Below are positions 1 through 7,325 of a DNA stretch of 33,220 nt, piece after piece (position 1 is the stretch's first letter; every line of letters begins with the position of its first letter). Below the pieces are notes generated by a model. That model worked only from the letters and a program-made list of their open reading frames with translations, was not told the DNA's origin and did not search any database. The DNA is taken from the IMG/VR virus record IMGVR_UViG_3300027721_000048, positions 1 to 33,220 of that record. One strand, written 5' to 3'. Both the position numbers and the translations under genes were made by a program. Source of the DNA: a virus.

Positions 1-66
1 GTTTATACCCCGCATGCGTACGCAACTTTATACCCGTACCCAGTATTGCCACGGGGGGGTGGTGTG
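1..66. other. Terminal intergenic region, candidate part of packaging (cos/pac) site
   Basis: Non-coding left end. It holds two copies of TTTATACCC (2-10 and 27-35; GGGTATAAA on the minus strand) flanking the overlapping palindromes GCATGC (12-17) and GCGTACGC (16-23), then a run of seven G (53-59 region). If the molecule is circular this stretch lies between the HNH gene and terS, the place where cos or pac sites sit in HK97-type phages. No exact terminal redundancy with the right end was seen, so the nature of the ends is inferred from position only. Confidence 0.4.
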
Positions 67-372
67 TTATGAGTTACCTTTGCGACTGTTGTGCATACGG
101 CAGAGGACACGAAGATTACTAATCTCCAGCCGTAGGTAGGGCGCATCACTTAAAGGAATGATGTGATCAACTGTTAAATCTTTATTGGTGCAACCTGGAA
201 TAGAACAGAAAGGTTGCTGCTGCCTTAGTTGCTTGCTTAGCTTGTTCCAACTGTAGTCATAGCCACGCTGCGTACGGGTGGGGCGGGCGCGTTCTTTAAT
301 GCGCTGACAATCAACACATCTACTTGCTCGCACTACTCGACCACATCCAGCACAAGGTCTAGGCAATACCAT
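67..372 (-). CDS. HNH endonuclease of the terminase-associated type
   Basis: The 101-residue protein has an N-terminal zinc knuckle (C7, C10, C19, C22) and an HNH core: C56 and C61, the DH pair D69-H70 followed by IIPL, N86, and C91/H94. This is the small-HNH pattern found next to terminase genes in many HK97-like phages, where such proteins (for example HK97 gp74) stimulate cos cleavage by terminase. On a circular map the next gene downstream is terS, which matches that role. The start at 372 is preceded by GGAG seven bases upstream and overlaps the end of the endonuclease VII gene by 14 bp, indicating translational coupling. The role in packaging is inferred from family and position. Confidence 0.85.
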   Translation of the reverse strand: MVLPRPCAGCGRVVRASRCVDCQRIKERARPTRTQRGYDYSWNKLSKQLRQQQPFCSIPGCTNKDLTVDHIIPLSDAPYLRLEISNLRVLCRMHNSRKGNS

Positions 373-733
373 CGTAACGCTCCAAGTATTCTATTGCATA
401 CGATAAGAACACAACTGAATCTTTGAACTGACCTAACCCTAAGTTGCAACCGTTGCACAACAATCCACGCACCTGATTGGTTTCGTGGTTATGGTCAACG
501 CTTAATCTTTTTGTTGTATCGTTTTCGTTGATTCCACAAATAGCGCAAGAGTTATTCTGTTCTTCAAGCAAACTGTTTCTATGAGTTGATGAAATGTTGG
601 TAACTCTTTTGTGATGGTTTCTGCAATCATTGCAAGTAGTTCTTCTTTTGTTAGGTGATCGTTTATCGTGATGAAACATTACTAAAGGTTTATCTATGTT
701 GCATTTGTTACAGACTTGCTTACTATTCATCAT
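359..733 (-). CDS. Recombination endonuclease VII-like HNH nuclease
   Basis: The 124-residue protein has zinc-binding pairs C8/C11, C34/C37, C63/C66 and C93/C96 around a core with D80-H81-N82-H83, then VRGLLC, CN and LG. That order (CxxC, VDHxHxT, VRGLLCxxCN, LGxxxD) is the endonuclease VII signature; T4 gp49 of that family resolves branched DNA before packaging. Its position just ahead of the HNH/terminase block fits removal of branches from packaging substrate. The gene could start at either of two adjacent ATGs (733 or 730); GAGG lies directly before the first, so the second has the better spacing. It overlaps the preceding small gene by 11 bp. Confidence 0.85.
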   Translation of the reverse strand: MMNSKQVCNKCNIDKPLVMFHHDKRSPNKRRTTCNDCRNHHKRVTNISSTHRNSLLEEQNNSCAICGINENDTTKRLSVDHNHETNQVRGLLCNGCNLGLGQFKDSVVFLSYAIEYLERYDGIA

Positions 734-902
734 CCTCTTGGACTGCCTCTAAATCTTCATTGACAACACAATAGCGATTGTAAGCATCAAGAGTTGAGTT
801 AGTTGCTCTTGTTAACAATGTTTCAATAGCATCAAATGACATTTGTTGGTCTGTCATTATGTCTGTTGACACATCACCAATTGTTACCGCAATGCTTAGC
901 AT
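723..902 (-). CDS. Small hypothetical protein (59 aa)
   Basis: This short acidic ORF fits tightly between neighbours: it overlaps the following endonuclease VII start by 11 bp and the preceding small gene by 7 bp, which is the strongest sign that it is real. The C-terminus ends in a run of acidic residues (DLEAVQEDDE). It has no cysteine pair, membrane segment or motif that I recognise. It is probably co-transcribed with the terminase-side HNH genes. Confidence 0.5.
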   Translation of the reverse strand: MLSIAVTIGDVSTDIMTDQQMSFDAIETLLTRATNSTLDAYNRYCVVNEDLEAVQEDDE

Positions 903-1042
903 CTAGTCAGCTCCAATCGGCTATCAAGTAAATCGTCAATAAACTTATCAACGATGTGCTTCTTAGAATCAATTGTGTTGGCGCGAGTATTGATAGCGTG
1001 TAATAACGCCTCATCTATCTCTTGTATTGTTTCGGTATCCAT
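896..1042 (-). CDS. Small hypothetical protein (48 aa)
   Basis: This is the first gene after the candidate late promoter and hairpin at 1064-1150. The protein is predicted to be mostly helical and charged (MDTETIQEID, then VDKFIDDLLDSRLE). GGATAGGT stands just before the ATG as a weak ribosome binding site, and the stop overlaps the next start by 7 bp. I recognise no family. Being first in the late transcript could mean it is well expressed. Confidence 0.5.
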   Translation of the reverse strand: MDTETIQEIDEALLHAINTRANTIDSKKHIVDKFIDDLLDSRLELTRC

Positions 1043-1063
1043 ACCTATCCCATAAATGAATAA

Positions 1064-1086
1064 AGCCCAAACCTATTGGCTGGGCT
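1064..1086 (-). terminator. Hairpin with T-rich tail, terminator or attenuator
   Basis: On the minus strand AGCCCA and TGGGCT form a six-base-pair stem around an 11-nt loop, followed by TTTATTCATTT. It could end the early operon after the gene at 1154-1885. Because a candidate promoter lies at 1118-1150, it may instead act as a leader attenuator for the late genes. Confidence 0.55.
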
Positions 1087-1117
1087 GATTAAGTGGATGG
1101 CAATACCTGTTAACGAA

Positions 1118-1150
1118 AGTGTAGCAAAGGATTTAGAACTTTTCTGTCAA
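1118..1150 (-). promoter_or_regulatory. Candidate late promoter (TTGACA / extended TGCTACACT)
   Basis: On the minus strand there is a perfect TTGACA at 1150-1145 and TACACT at 1123-1118 preceded by TGC, an extended -10 element. The spacer of 21 bp is too long for a standard sigma-70 promoter, so the extended -10 would have to do most of the work. It lies between the end of the replication genes and the start of the small-gene/HNH/terminase block. Confidence 0.4.
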
Positions 1151-1153
1151 GTT

Positions 1154-1885
1154 TTATCTGTTGGCAATGACTGCTGCCAAGTCATACATCTTGCCATTCT
1201 TGGCGATGCCATTGGCTTTGATTATCTTATGCACTTGCCGTTGGCTAATGCCTAACCATAGAGCTATGGCCTCAACATCTAAAAAGAACTTACGATTGGG
1301 ATTACTCATTGCTAATGCCACAAGTCTTAGCACTGTCCAGGATTGTTTGCACCCAAAGCAACTCACATCACTCATAAGGTTTTCGGCATCAATGACTACA
1401 TACTTGCCACACTCATCTGTTGGGCAAGGAATCCGTCTAGGTTGCTCAACAAATTGCTTTGCAGCAGCCATTCCTTTTGCATACTGCTCTTTAATCTCAT
1501 TGTAGAAATCTGCTGCCCATTCTTGGCCTAGTGTCCAATCAAGGTGAGCAAGTTGAAACACACAAGCGGTTTCAACCTCAAGGGCAGTTGTTGGTTGCTT
1601 CTTCAGCAGCGCAGGCGGTGTCAACTGCCTCGCGCTACGAATCTCTGACTCCCAACTGTGAAGGATGCCCAGTAACTCAATTGCCATTGAGTAATCTAAG
1701 GCGTTCACATTGACACCGATACTGCGCTCGGCGCTGACAGTGCCTGAGCCTGATCGCCCTGGCGTTATGTAGTCACCCGCCATTACCTGCAGGTTGGGGA
1801 TAGTTGTGAGCCACATAAATACCGCCTTATAACACCCACGGCAGGTGGTTGTCTCTGTCGGGCGTTGGCAGATGTTGCAGTTCAA
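1154..1885 (-). CDS. Zinc-ribbon protein with C-terminal helix-turn-helix
   Basis: The 243-residue protein begins with a CxxC-x8-CxxC zinc motif (C3, C6, C15, C18). A second treble occurs around residues 154-180 (CPTDEC, later CFGC). The C-terminal 60 residues hold a helix-turn-helix of the kind used to read DNA (IALWLGISQRQVHKIIKANGI), followed by a short wing. The middle is helical with no motif I know. It is the last gene of the early operon and starts with a 4-bp overlap on the previous stop. A role as DNA-binding regulator or replication accessory is inferred from the HTH; no named family is claimed. Confidence 0.65.
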   Translation of the reverse strand: MNCNICQRPTETTTCRGCYKAVFMWLTTIPNLQVMAGDYITPGRSGSGTVSAERSIGVNVNALDYSMAIELLGILHSWESEIRSARQLTPPALLKKQPTTALEVETACVFQLAHLDWTLGQEWAADFYNEIKEQYAKGMAAAKQFVEQPRRIPCPTDECGKYVVIDAENLMSDVSCFGCKQSWTVLRLVALAMSNPNRKFFLDVEAIALWLGISQRQVHKIIKANGIAKNGKMYDLAAVIANR

Positions 1886-2223
1886 AATGGCACCTTCTCA
1901 CTGGTTGTGGATAACTTTACCCGATTGAAGTAATCAGGTGCTTCTTCGGCAAATACGGTTAAGGCTCGGCAGGTATGGGTGGCAAGCACAATGGGGTCGG
2001 CAGCCGTCATTCGCCCAGCCGTTCTTCGGGTTGCCTCAAATGAAACGGCGGTGCGGTGGACTTGGTAGGTGCCAAGCCCTGATGTGAGTGCCAAGACTTC
2101 TTGCACAAGATTGAGTCGAGCCGTATCAAGTTTTACATCGCACCGACTGGATGCACTGACCCCTGCCCAAATAAGGTTGCCACATTTTTTGCAACTGATG
2201 GGTTTGAAATCTAACTCACTCAT
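1882..2223 (-). CDS. Hypothetical zinc-finger protein
   Basis: The 113-residue protein has one clear CxxC pair near the N-terminus (C11, C14, in SCKKCGNLIW) and further single cysteines near residues 28 and 84, so a metal site is plausible but incomplete. The remainder is helical and contains TYQVHRTAVSFEATRRT. It overlaps the next gene by 4 bp (ATGA), so the two are very likely translated together, and both have an N-terminal cysteine knuckle. I do not recognise a family. Confidence 0.6.
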   Translation of the reverse strand: MSELDFKPISCKKCGNLIWAGVSASSRCDVKLDTARLNLVQEVLALTSGLGTYQVHRTAVSFEATRRTAGRMTAADPIVLATHTCRALTVFAEEAPDYFNRVKLSTTSEKVPF

Positions 2224-2411
2224 TGCGTTCCTGTACCGAGTGTGATGGTGTACCTATCCGCTTTATTACATAAAGCGGAACGGTACGCACACCGATCACG
2301 CTCATAACTGCCTGTGTACCTAAAATAAAAAGGTACACAAAAGGTACAGTACGGAACACCATCAATTGTTGCTCTTTTTGATATTGCAAATGCCGTGGAC
2401 TGGTCGGACAT
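2220..2411 (-). CDS. Possible small cysteine-rich protein
   Basis: Starting at the ATG at 2411 this ORF gives 63 residues with a CxxC (YCTFC) and two further cysteines. It overlaps the end of the HNH gene by 50 bp and the next start by 4 bp, which suits a compact operon. Against it: no good Shine-Dalgarno is seen, and its sequence is dominated by a repeat-rich DNA stretch with seven GTAC sites and a perfect hairpin, so the ORF could be incidental to a DNA control element. Both may be true. Confidence 0.4.
   Translation of the reverse strand: MSDQSTAFAISKRATIDGVPYCTFCVPFYFRYTGSYERDRCAYRSALCNKADRYTITLGTGTQ
2233..2352. repeat. GTAC cluster with perfect inverted repeat (candidate origin or operator)
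   Basis: Seven GTAC tetramers occur in 120 bp (starting at 2233, 2250, 2283, 2316, 2333, 2344 and 2349), several within GTGTACCT or AGGTACA. At 2258-2278 a perfect 9-bp stem (CCGCTTTAT / ATAAAGCGG) with a 3-nt loop is bracketed by outward GTACC/GGTAC arms. The element lies 0.6 kb downstream of the prim-pol/helicase gene, so an origin or protein-binding site is plausible. Confidence 0.45.
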
Positions 2412-2826
2412 TCTCAAGGCAATCAAATCCGCCTTTTGAAATTGGAATGTGGTGATCTATATGAAGCCCAAACTCCCAGCCTTCAAACCGTGTAGCTCGC
2501 GGTGCATTAAAATCAATTGGCAATTGGCAAATGTGGCAATTCGTTCCGTATGTTTCAATGACCTGTTCAATGCTATAAGCACGAATACGGCCAAAATACT
2601 TTTGTGAATTGGCTCTGACCTTTTCAGGGTTTCGCTCACGCCATCTTTTATTTCTTGCTTTATGTGCTTCAGGATGGGCTTTATCGTAAGCATCACGGGC
2701 AATTTTCTTTGCCATTTTGCAAGGTTCACAATTGCTTTCGCCTCTTATGTAATGGGCAGCAGCACCTGCGGTTGTTCCGCATCTTGCATCTTCAGTTGCT
2801 TGTTTTTTGATGCTATTGTTTGGCAT
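2362..2826 (-). CDS. HNH endonuclease, free-standing
   Basis: The 154-residue protein has N-terminal cysteines (C16, C33, C36), a basic helical middle rich in R and K, and a C-terminal HNH domain: C97/C100, H122-I-D124-H125-H126, N139, H144 and C147. The arrangement LHIDHHIPISKGG...N..P.H..CN matches HNH nucleases, including homing-type free-standing ones. AAGGAG stands seven bases before the ATG. It is separated from the prim-pol gene by a 99-bp spacer with a hairpin, unusual in this overlapping operon, which suggests an inserted selfish nuclease gene. That origin is inference. Confidence 0.85.
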   Translation of the reverse strand: MPNNSIKKQATEDARCGTTAGAAAHYIRGESNCEPCKMAKKIARDAYDKAHPEAHKARNKRWRERNPEKVRANSQKYFGRIRAYSIEQVIETYGTNCHICQLPIDFNAPRATRFEGWEFGLHIDHHIPISKGGFDCLENVRPVHGICNIKKSNN

Positions 2827-2855
2827 ATCGAATCTCCTTCTTAGGTTCGGTCACG

Positions 2856-2882
2856 CCCCTGGCCGTTAGCGCGGTGCAGGGG
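2856..2882 (-). other. Intergenic hairpin between prim-pol and HNH genes
   Basis: CCCCTG and CAGGGG pair around a loop that can itself form a short CCG/CGG stem. No T-run follows on the transcribed strand, so it looks more like an RNA processing or boundary structure than a classical terminator. It sits in the 99-bp gap, one of the few gaps in this operon. Confidence 0.3.
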
Positions 2883-2925
2883 TCTTTCCTTATGGTATGC
2901 CAAGATACGGAACAATGCTTGAGCA

Positions 2926-5037
2926 TCAGTTGACCTTCAATTGTGTAATTTCGGCTTCCAATAGGTTGAAATGGCTTTTTCCTAATTCGGTCACATAAAG
3001 GACAAAAGAACGATCATTGCCACGGTTTTCTATCCAACCGCCAGCAAGCAAATCAGACAATCGCTCACCAATAACCTCTTTTGAACCAGTAACGCCTTCA
3101 GCAATGAATCGGCGAGTGCAACCAGGGTGATTGTGGATGAATTCAACAATTTCCTTTGACTTCTTGAATTCTTTGTTGCTCTCTAGCTCGTCCTCAAGTA
3201 ATGGCACACCAATCACATACTCCATCTGCGCCCTAGTTGAATCAATGGTGAAAACTGCAGCCTCTTGGGTTCTATCTGATTTGCGCCACATACCTGCAAT
3301 CTTGCGAACAAACCCTGGGCGATCTTTGGTAACTCTCATTGTGAGCGTTCCAGTTCTACCAGGGGCAAGTGCCTCAAGAGGCTCTACGAGATAGGCAGCG
3401 CCATCAATGGTGGCAAGTTTGGCTTGGCCGCCAATGGCAAACCGCCCGCGTGTTTCTGCATTTTTGGTGATGTGGTCAATAAGCACAACGGCAGCGCCAC
3501 TGGCGGTTGCCACTGTTCGTGGAAACAGGCGCATCCATCGGGTAATGGCATCGTTATCTTTGGACTCGCCACCCCACATTGTCAGGGATTCGGTTACGCC
3601 GTCAATGATGATAAGCGTGGCCGAATTTGGTTCAAGGATTGCCTGCCAATATGGGTCATCGGCATCCCTGGCACCTTCAGGGCGAATATAAGAAAAGTAT
3701 TGCAGTAGGTTAGCTCTTGAGACACCTAGCGCCTTGAGACGGTTAACAATGTCAATGGCATCTGATTCAAAATCAATGTAAATCACCTTTTTATCGTTCT
3801 TCAGGCACTCGGCAGTTGCAATTTGAGCAATCCACGACTTACCCGATTCGGATTCACCATAAATTGAGTGAACGCGACCTTCATAGATCAGGCCATGACC
3901 ATCTGTACGCTTGAGCAAGGTTGCAATGGGTGCTTGAAATAAGCCGTCATAATAATCTTTCAGCGCGATTGGCTTCCAACTTGATTCATCACCGCTTAAA
4001 TCAACTTCAATGGCTTGTGGTGGTGCTTGTAGTGTATTTATGGGCATCAGTGAATTGTTTGAATCAAAAGAATTCAGCGTTTGCGCCCCGTAGCCAAGAT
4101 TTCGCAAATTGTTGGCTGCTGCCTTGAAATCTCCACCGTGTTTGGTCATTGCATAAAACGCAAACTTGGAATATGAGGTTTCTGAATCAAATTGGGTGCT
4201 AGTTGAGAAAACATAGAACTTATCGTTGCCATTGAAGTTGGTGGTGGCACTGATGCCTTCATTCTTGCCTGGTCTGCGCCACACGGTTGATTCACCCTTG
4301 CGATAAACAACAGTCCAGCCCAAAGGTTGCAACAGTTCTTCCCAAGTGGTGCGGGCGTTGTAATCATCGCCAGGGGTGAGAATCCCATCGTGCTTTGCCA
4401 CAACTTCTTGTTGCAGATTTTCAGCTTTTGGCATCTCATCAAACATTGCAAAAATCGCGTGCAATGCTGATCTCTCAAGCATCGTAATTGTTGGAATTGT
4501 CTCAATTGAGCCACCTATAAGTGTCCAAGCACCACCCGAAGGATGAGTGGCACCGCCACTTGGCGCGGTGATTGTAAAGCCGCCTTCGCTTCGCGTTTCG
4601 GCCCATACATCCACACCGCCGTTTTCGCCAGGCTTACGGGCAAGTTTCGTGTTACCTGGCAAGGTGCCATCTGAAACCCGATAAAGCCAATGTAACCCGC
4701 CTGAAGGTGTCAATTCCACATAACCGCTATTGAGGCGCTGCCATAAATCGCCAAGCCCTGAGTTATTTGCAATTTCTGCAATTTCAAGGTGCATCTTTTC
4801 GGCAACTGCTCGACCTTCAAGTTCAAGCATTTCAAGGTTGCCTGATACCTTGCCAGTGATTACACCAATGCCATCAACGCCATCTTTGAACCACATTAGT
4901 AATTCATCAGCAATGGGCAGATGCTCTTGGAATCCTTGCCAAGCAAATGCAGGTCGTTTAGAACCATCATTGGCAGTTGGAACAACTGAAATGCCCTGAG
5001 CTAAAAAGCGCAAAGCAATTGGCAATAAGTTACTCAT
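2926..5037 (-). CDS. Bifunctional primase-polymerase / RepA-like helicase
   Basis: The 703-residue protein has an N-terminal prim-pol region (about 1-190) with acidic motif LELE (71-74), GGLH with H116, and GGVDVW with D143 followed by GGFTITAPSG. A linker leads to a RecA-type ATPase: Walker A GESESGKS (394-401), Walker B LIIIDG (475-480) and a downstream DHITK sensor stretch. The last ~80 residues look like a winged helix (SKEIVEFIHNHPG, IGERLSDLLAGGWIENRG). The combination matches phage and plasmid replication proteins that prime and unwind DNA. No DNA polymerase gene was found, so it should initiate replication using host polymerase. Its start overlaps the previous small gene by 8 bp. Confidence 0.85.
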   Translation of the reverse strand: MSNLLPIALRFLAQGISVVPTANDGSKRPAFAWQGFQEHLPIADELLMWFKDGVDGIGVITGKVSGNLEMLELEGRAVAEKMHLEIAEIANNSGLGDLWQRLNSGYVELTPSGGLHWLYRVSDGTLPGNTKLARKPGENGGVDVWAETRSEGGFTITAPSGGATHPSGGAWTLIGGSIETIPTITMLERSALHAIFAMFDEMPKAENLQQEVVAKHDGILTPGDDYNARTTWEELLQPLGWTVVYRKGESTVWRRPGKNEGISATTNFNGNDKFYVFSTSTQFDSETSYSKFAFYAMTKHGGDFKAAANNLRNLGYGAQTLNSFDSNNSLMPINTLQAPPQAIEVDLSGDESSWKPIALKDYYDGLFQAPIATLLKRTDGHGLIYEGRVHSIYGESESGKSWIAQIATAECLKNDKKVIYIDFESDAIDIVNRLKALGVSRANLLQYFSYIRPEGARDADDPYWQAILEPNSATLIIIDGVTESLTMWGGESKDNDAITRWMRLFPRTVATASGAAVVLIDHITKNAETRGRFAIGGQAKLATIDGAAYLVEPLEALAPGRTGTLTMRVTKDRPGFVRKIAGMWRKSDRTQEAAVFTIDSTRAQMEYVIGVPLLEDELESNKEFKKSKEIVEFIHNHPGCTRRFIAEGVTGSKEVIGERLSDLLAGGWIENRGNDRSFVLYVTELGKSHFNLLEAEITQLKVN

Positions 5038-5182
5038 TGTTGCTTACCAATTTATCTACTATTTGAAATCCTCTTGGTATGTGATTGTTGCAATAACGAC
5101 CACCCCAATCGCCAGCACTAGGACCCATTGCATAAACAGTTGCTTGCTTGTTACAACTCTCACAAACTTTTATCTCGCTCAT
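5030..5182 (-). CDS. Small zinc-knuckle protein (50 aa)
   Basis: This ORF encodes 50 residues with C7, C10, C31 and H34 arranged as CxxC...CxxH, which suggests a single zinc site. It overlaps the upstream gene by 4 bp (ATGA) and the prim-pol start by 8 bp. GGTGGGGG lies just before its ATG. Its function is unknown; several such one-zinc miniproteins occur in this operon. Confidence 0.6.
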   Translation of the reverse strand: MSEIKVCESCNKQATVYAMGPSAGDWGGRYCNNHIPRGFQIVDKLVSNNE

Positions 5183-5331
5183 TCCCCCACCTTCACAATC
5201 TTAAATCCTGCAATTTCGATTTGTCTGACAATGTAATTTGCCATTGAACTAGGTGATACTGGCAAGCCATACTCAAATGATGCCCATAACTCTTTTGCTA
5301 GGTGCGAAACTATCTCATCATTTTCTTTCAT
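5179..5331 (-). CDS. Small hypothetical protein (50 aa)
   Basis: This ORF overlaps the methyltransferase stop by 4 bp (ATGA) and the next start by 4 bp, an arrangement typical of translational coupling. The sequence is a mix of helix and strand (LAKELWASFEYGLPVSPSS, then VRQIEIAGFKIVKV) without cysteines or membrane segments. I recognise no family. Confidence 0.55.
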   Translation of the reverse strand: MKENDEIVSHLAKELWASFEYGLPVSPSSMANYIVRQIEIAGFKIVKVGE

Positions 5332-6812
5332 AGCGGCAACTCATCGGATTTATCTGCCAATGCAAAATCAATGCGTGCTTGTGCAATTGCCACATATTCA
5401 GCCGATTGATCTATTCCAATGAAATCAAAACCTTCATAGGCGCACGCCTTGCCAGTTGAACCTGAACCCATAAACGGGTCAAGCACTGTTCCGTTGGGCG
5501 GTGTCACCAGGCGAACTAGGTATTGCATCAGCGTTGTTGGTTTAACTGTTGGGTGTGTATTTGCTCGCGCTGCCTTAACTGCACCAAAGGCGCTTGCTGC
5601 TTGCTTTAAGCGTTGCGATTCCTCATCTTGGCCATAATTTTCAAGCGGCCTGCCACCACCACCCTGAGTTTCTTTAACCTCAAACCCATCAAGGCCTTCG
5701 TTCCTATCACGCTTGCTTGCCTTTGCGCAGTAAAAGAATCGGGCGGCGCTGCCACTGTCGGGATAAATAACACTTTCCTCATCTTCGCCATCTCCTGTTG
5801 AAAATGGTGAACGATTAGCCTTACGGCTGCGAGAGGTTGCTGCCTTCGTATCAGGAAACAACGCCACTACCTCATCGCTGCCATCGTGAATAAAGTTGGC
5901 GGGGAAGCGGCCAGTTTTTTCAGGTGTATCCCAAACTTTGTCACCGTGTTTACCATTTGATAATGCTTCACCTGTTGAAGCTGGCATCACCTCACTGCCA
6001 ACCCGCGACCCGTCAATGTTCAACCCGCCAGTGCCAAAGGTCAGCACATTGTTTGCAACGGTGCCTTCAAGCGGCTTGCGAGCAAGCACCATTGGTTCGT
6101 GTGCAGGTTTGAGTGCAGTGCCCCAGCCATCCCATTGCTGCGCGGCGGCAGTGGCAGGGGCGGTGATGTCCACATCTTGTGCCTGTCCACTTGCCCATTC
6201 GCCATCGCCAAATGCAGTGCCAATCCCTGATTTTTTACTGCCAACAACCTCGCGCTCTGCCTCAATGCGATCAACAAGTTCATCAACCCATTCAGGCACA
6301 TCGGCAATAAGTGGGCGAATCTTTCCCCAAAGTTCAACAGTTGGAATTGCTGGTTGCGATGCAGTTGTTAAGTAATGGCCGCCCATATTTGTTCCAGTAG
6401 CTTCATCTAATTGTTTTGCCTTCAAGCCTGTTGTTCGCATCCAATTGGTGAATTTCAACAAACGACCAGTTTCTCCGTTATTCTTATCAATCGCCTTGCT
6501 TACATCGTGCGACTTAGGAAAACCTGATCCATACACCCACATAATCTGATCGCGGATTTGAAACCCTGCATCCTCAATGGCAACGGCCATACGGTGATAG
6601 GTGCGAGAGCCACTAAAAGCAATCAGGTGGCCGCCTGGCTTAATCACTCGCAACGCCTCTTGCCATACTTCGATGTTAAAGGCAATGCCACTGGCATCCC
6701 ATGACTTGCCCATAAACCCAAGCTCATACGGCGGGTCAGTGACAATTGAATCCACCGAGTTGTCAGGCATCGCCTTCATTGCCTCGATGCAATCTGCGTT
6801 AATTAGTTTCAT
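5328..6812 (-). CDS. DNA methyltransferase, N6-adenine/N4-cytosine type
   Basis: The 494-residue protein has the catalytic DPPY motif at residues 26-29 near the N-terminus and the AdoMet-binding DPFMGSGST at 445-453 near the C-terminus, preceded by HPTVKP. The order catalytic motif first, AdoMet motif last is that of beta-class N6_N4 methyltransferases. The ~350-residue insert between them probably contains the target recognition domain. No restriction endonuclease partner was seen nearby, so it is an orphan enzyme, likely protecting phage DNA from host restriction or marking sites. GGGGGCA precedes the ATG. It abuts the second methyltransferase gene with no spacer. Confidence 0.9.
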   Translation of the reverse strand: MKLINADCIEAMKAMPDNSVDSIVTDPPYELGFMGKSWDASGIAFNIEVWQEALRVIKPGGHLIAFSGSRTYHRMAVAIEDAGFQIRDQIMWVYGSGFPKSHDVSKAIDKNNGETGRLLKFTNWMRTTGLKAKQLDEATGTNMGGHYLTTASQPAIPTVELWGKIRPLIADVPEWVDELVDRIEAEREVVGSKKSGIGTAFGDGEWASGQAQDVDITAPATAAAQQWDGWGTALKPAHEPMVLARKPLEGTVANNVLTFGTGGLNIDGSRVGSEVMPASTGEALSNGKHGDKVWDTPEKTGRFPANFIHDGSDEVVALFPDTKAATSRSRKANRSPFSTGDGEDEESVIYPDSGSAARFFYCAKASKRDRNEGLDGFEVKETQGGGGRPLENYGQDEESQRLKQAASAFGAVKAARANTHPTVKPTTLMQYLVRLVTPPNGTVLDPFMGSGSTGKACAYEGFDFIGIDQSAEYVAIAQARIDFALADKSDELPL

Positions 6813-7325
6813 TCATTGCCCCCTTGCAATGTAGTTGATGCCGCGCATCTCACACGGTTCTTGCATTGATAACGAACCTGGAAATAAATCCACTAAATCA
6901 TCTTCTTCATACACATTGAGCAAGTCCAAAATCCAATGATTAAAATAAGTTGGCTTGGCACCCTGCAACCCTTTACGCATTGCAATAACGCCTGAAATCC
7001 AATCTCTGACCATTGGCTTGCGCTTTCCATCAATGCGCCCACCATAAACAAGCACCGCTTCCCAGGCGTATTGAATCGTTGTTTGTCTAATTTGATGAAA
7101 TGTTTTTGTCCAGGCACATACACGAATGTTTGGGTCAATAAGCAAAAATTGTAAATCTTTTGGATTACACGACATTGCCCAGCCATCAGGATATTCTGCA
7201 ATGAGTTGCCTGATCAGATTTCTTTGATTTTCAACCTCATCCCACATAGGGGCTTCAGGATGCAGTTTTCCGTACATCTTTTTGCCCATTCCTAAGTAAG
7301 GTGGGTCAGCGTATGCAAACTTCAT
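6813..7325 (-). CDS. MT-A70-like adenine methyltransferase
   Basis: With the ATG at 7325 the protein has 170 residues and begins with the strand and catalytic motif FAYADPPY (D7-Y10), followed by LGMGKKMYG. A KPTYFNHW stretch near 125-131 and DLFPGS near 146-151 fit the substrate/AdoMet end of small N6-adenine methyltransferases. This start is chosen over the ATG four codons upstream because GGGGAG lies four bases ahead of it and because it forms a 4-bp overlap with the zinc-ribbon gene stop. Together with the larger enzyme directly downstream it makes a tandem of two methyltransferases that probably modify different sites. Confidence 0.75.
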   Translation of the reverse strand: MKFAYADPPYLGMGKKMYGKLHPEAPMWDEVENQRNLIRQLIAEYPDGWAMSCNPKDLQFLLIDPNIRVCAWTKTFHQIRQTTIQYAWEAVLVYGGRIDGKRKPMVRDWISGVIAMRKGLQGAKPTYFNHWILDLLNVYEEDDLVDLFPGSLSMQEPCEMRGINYIARGQ

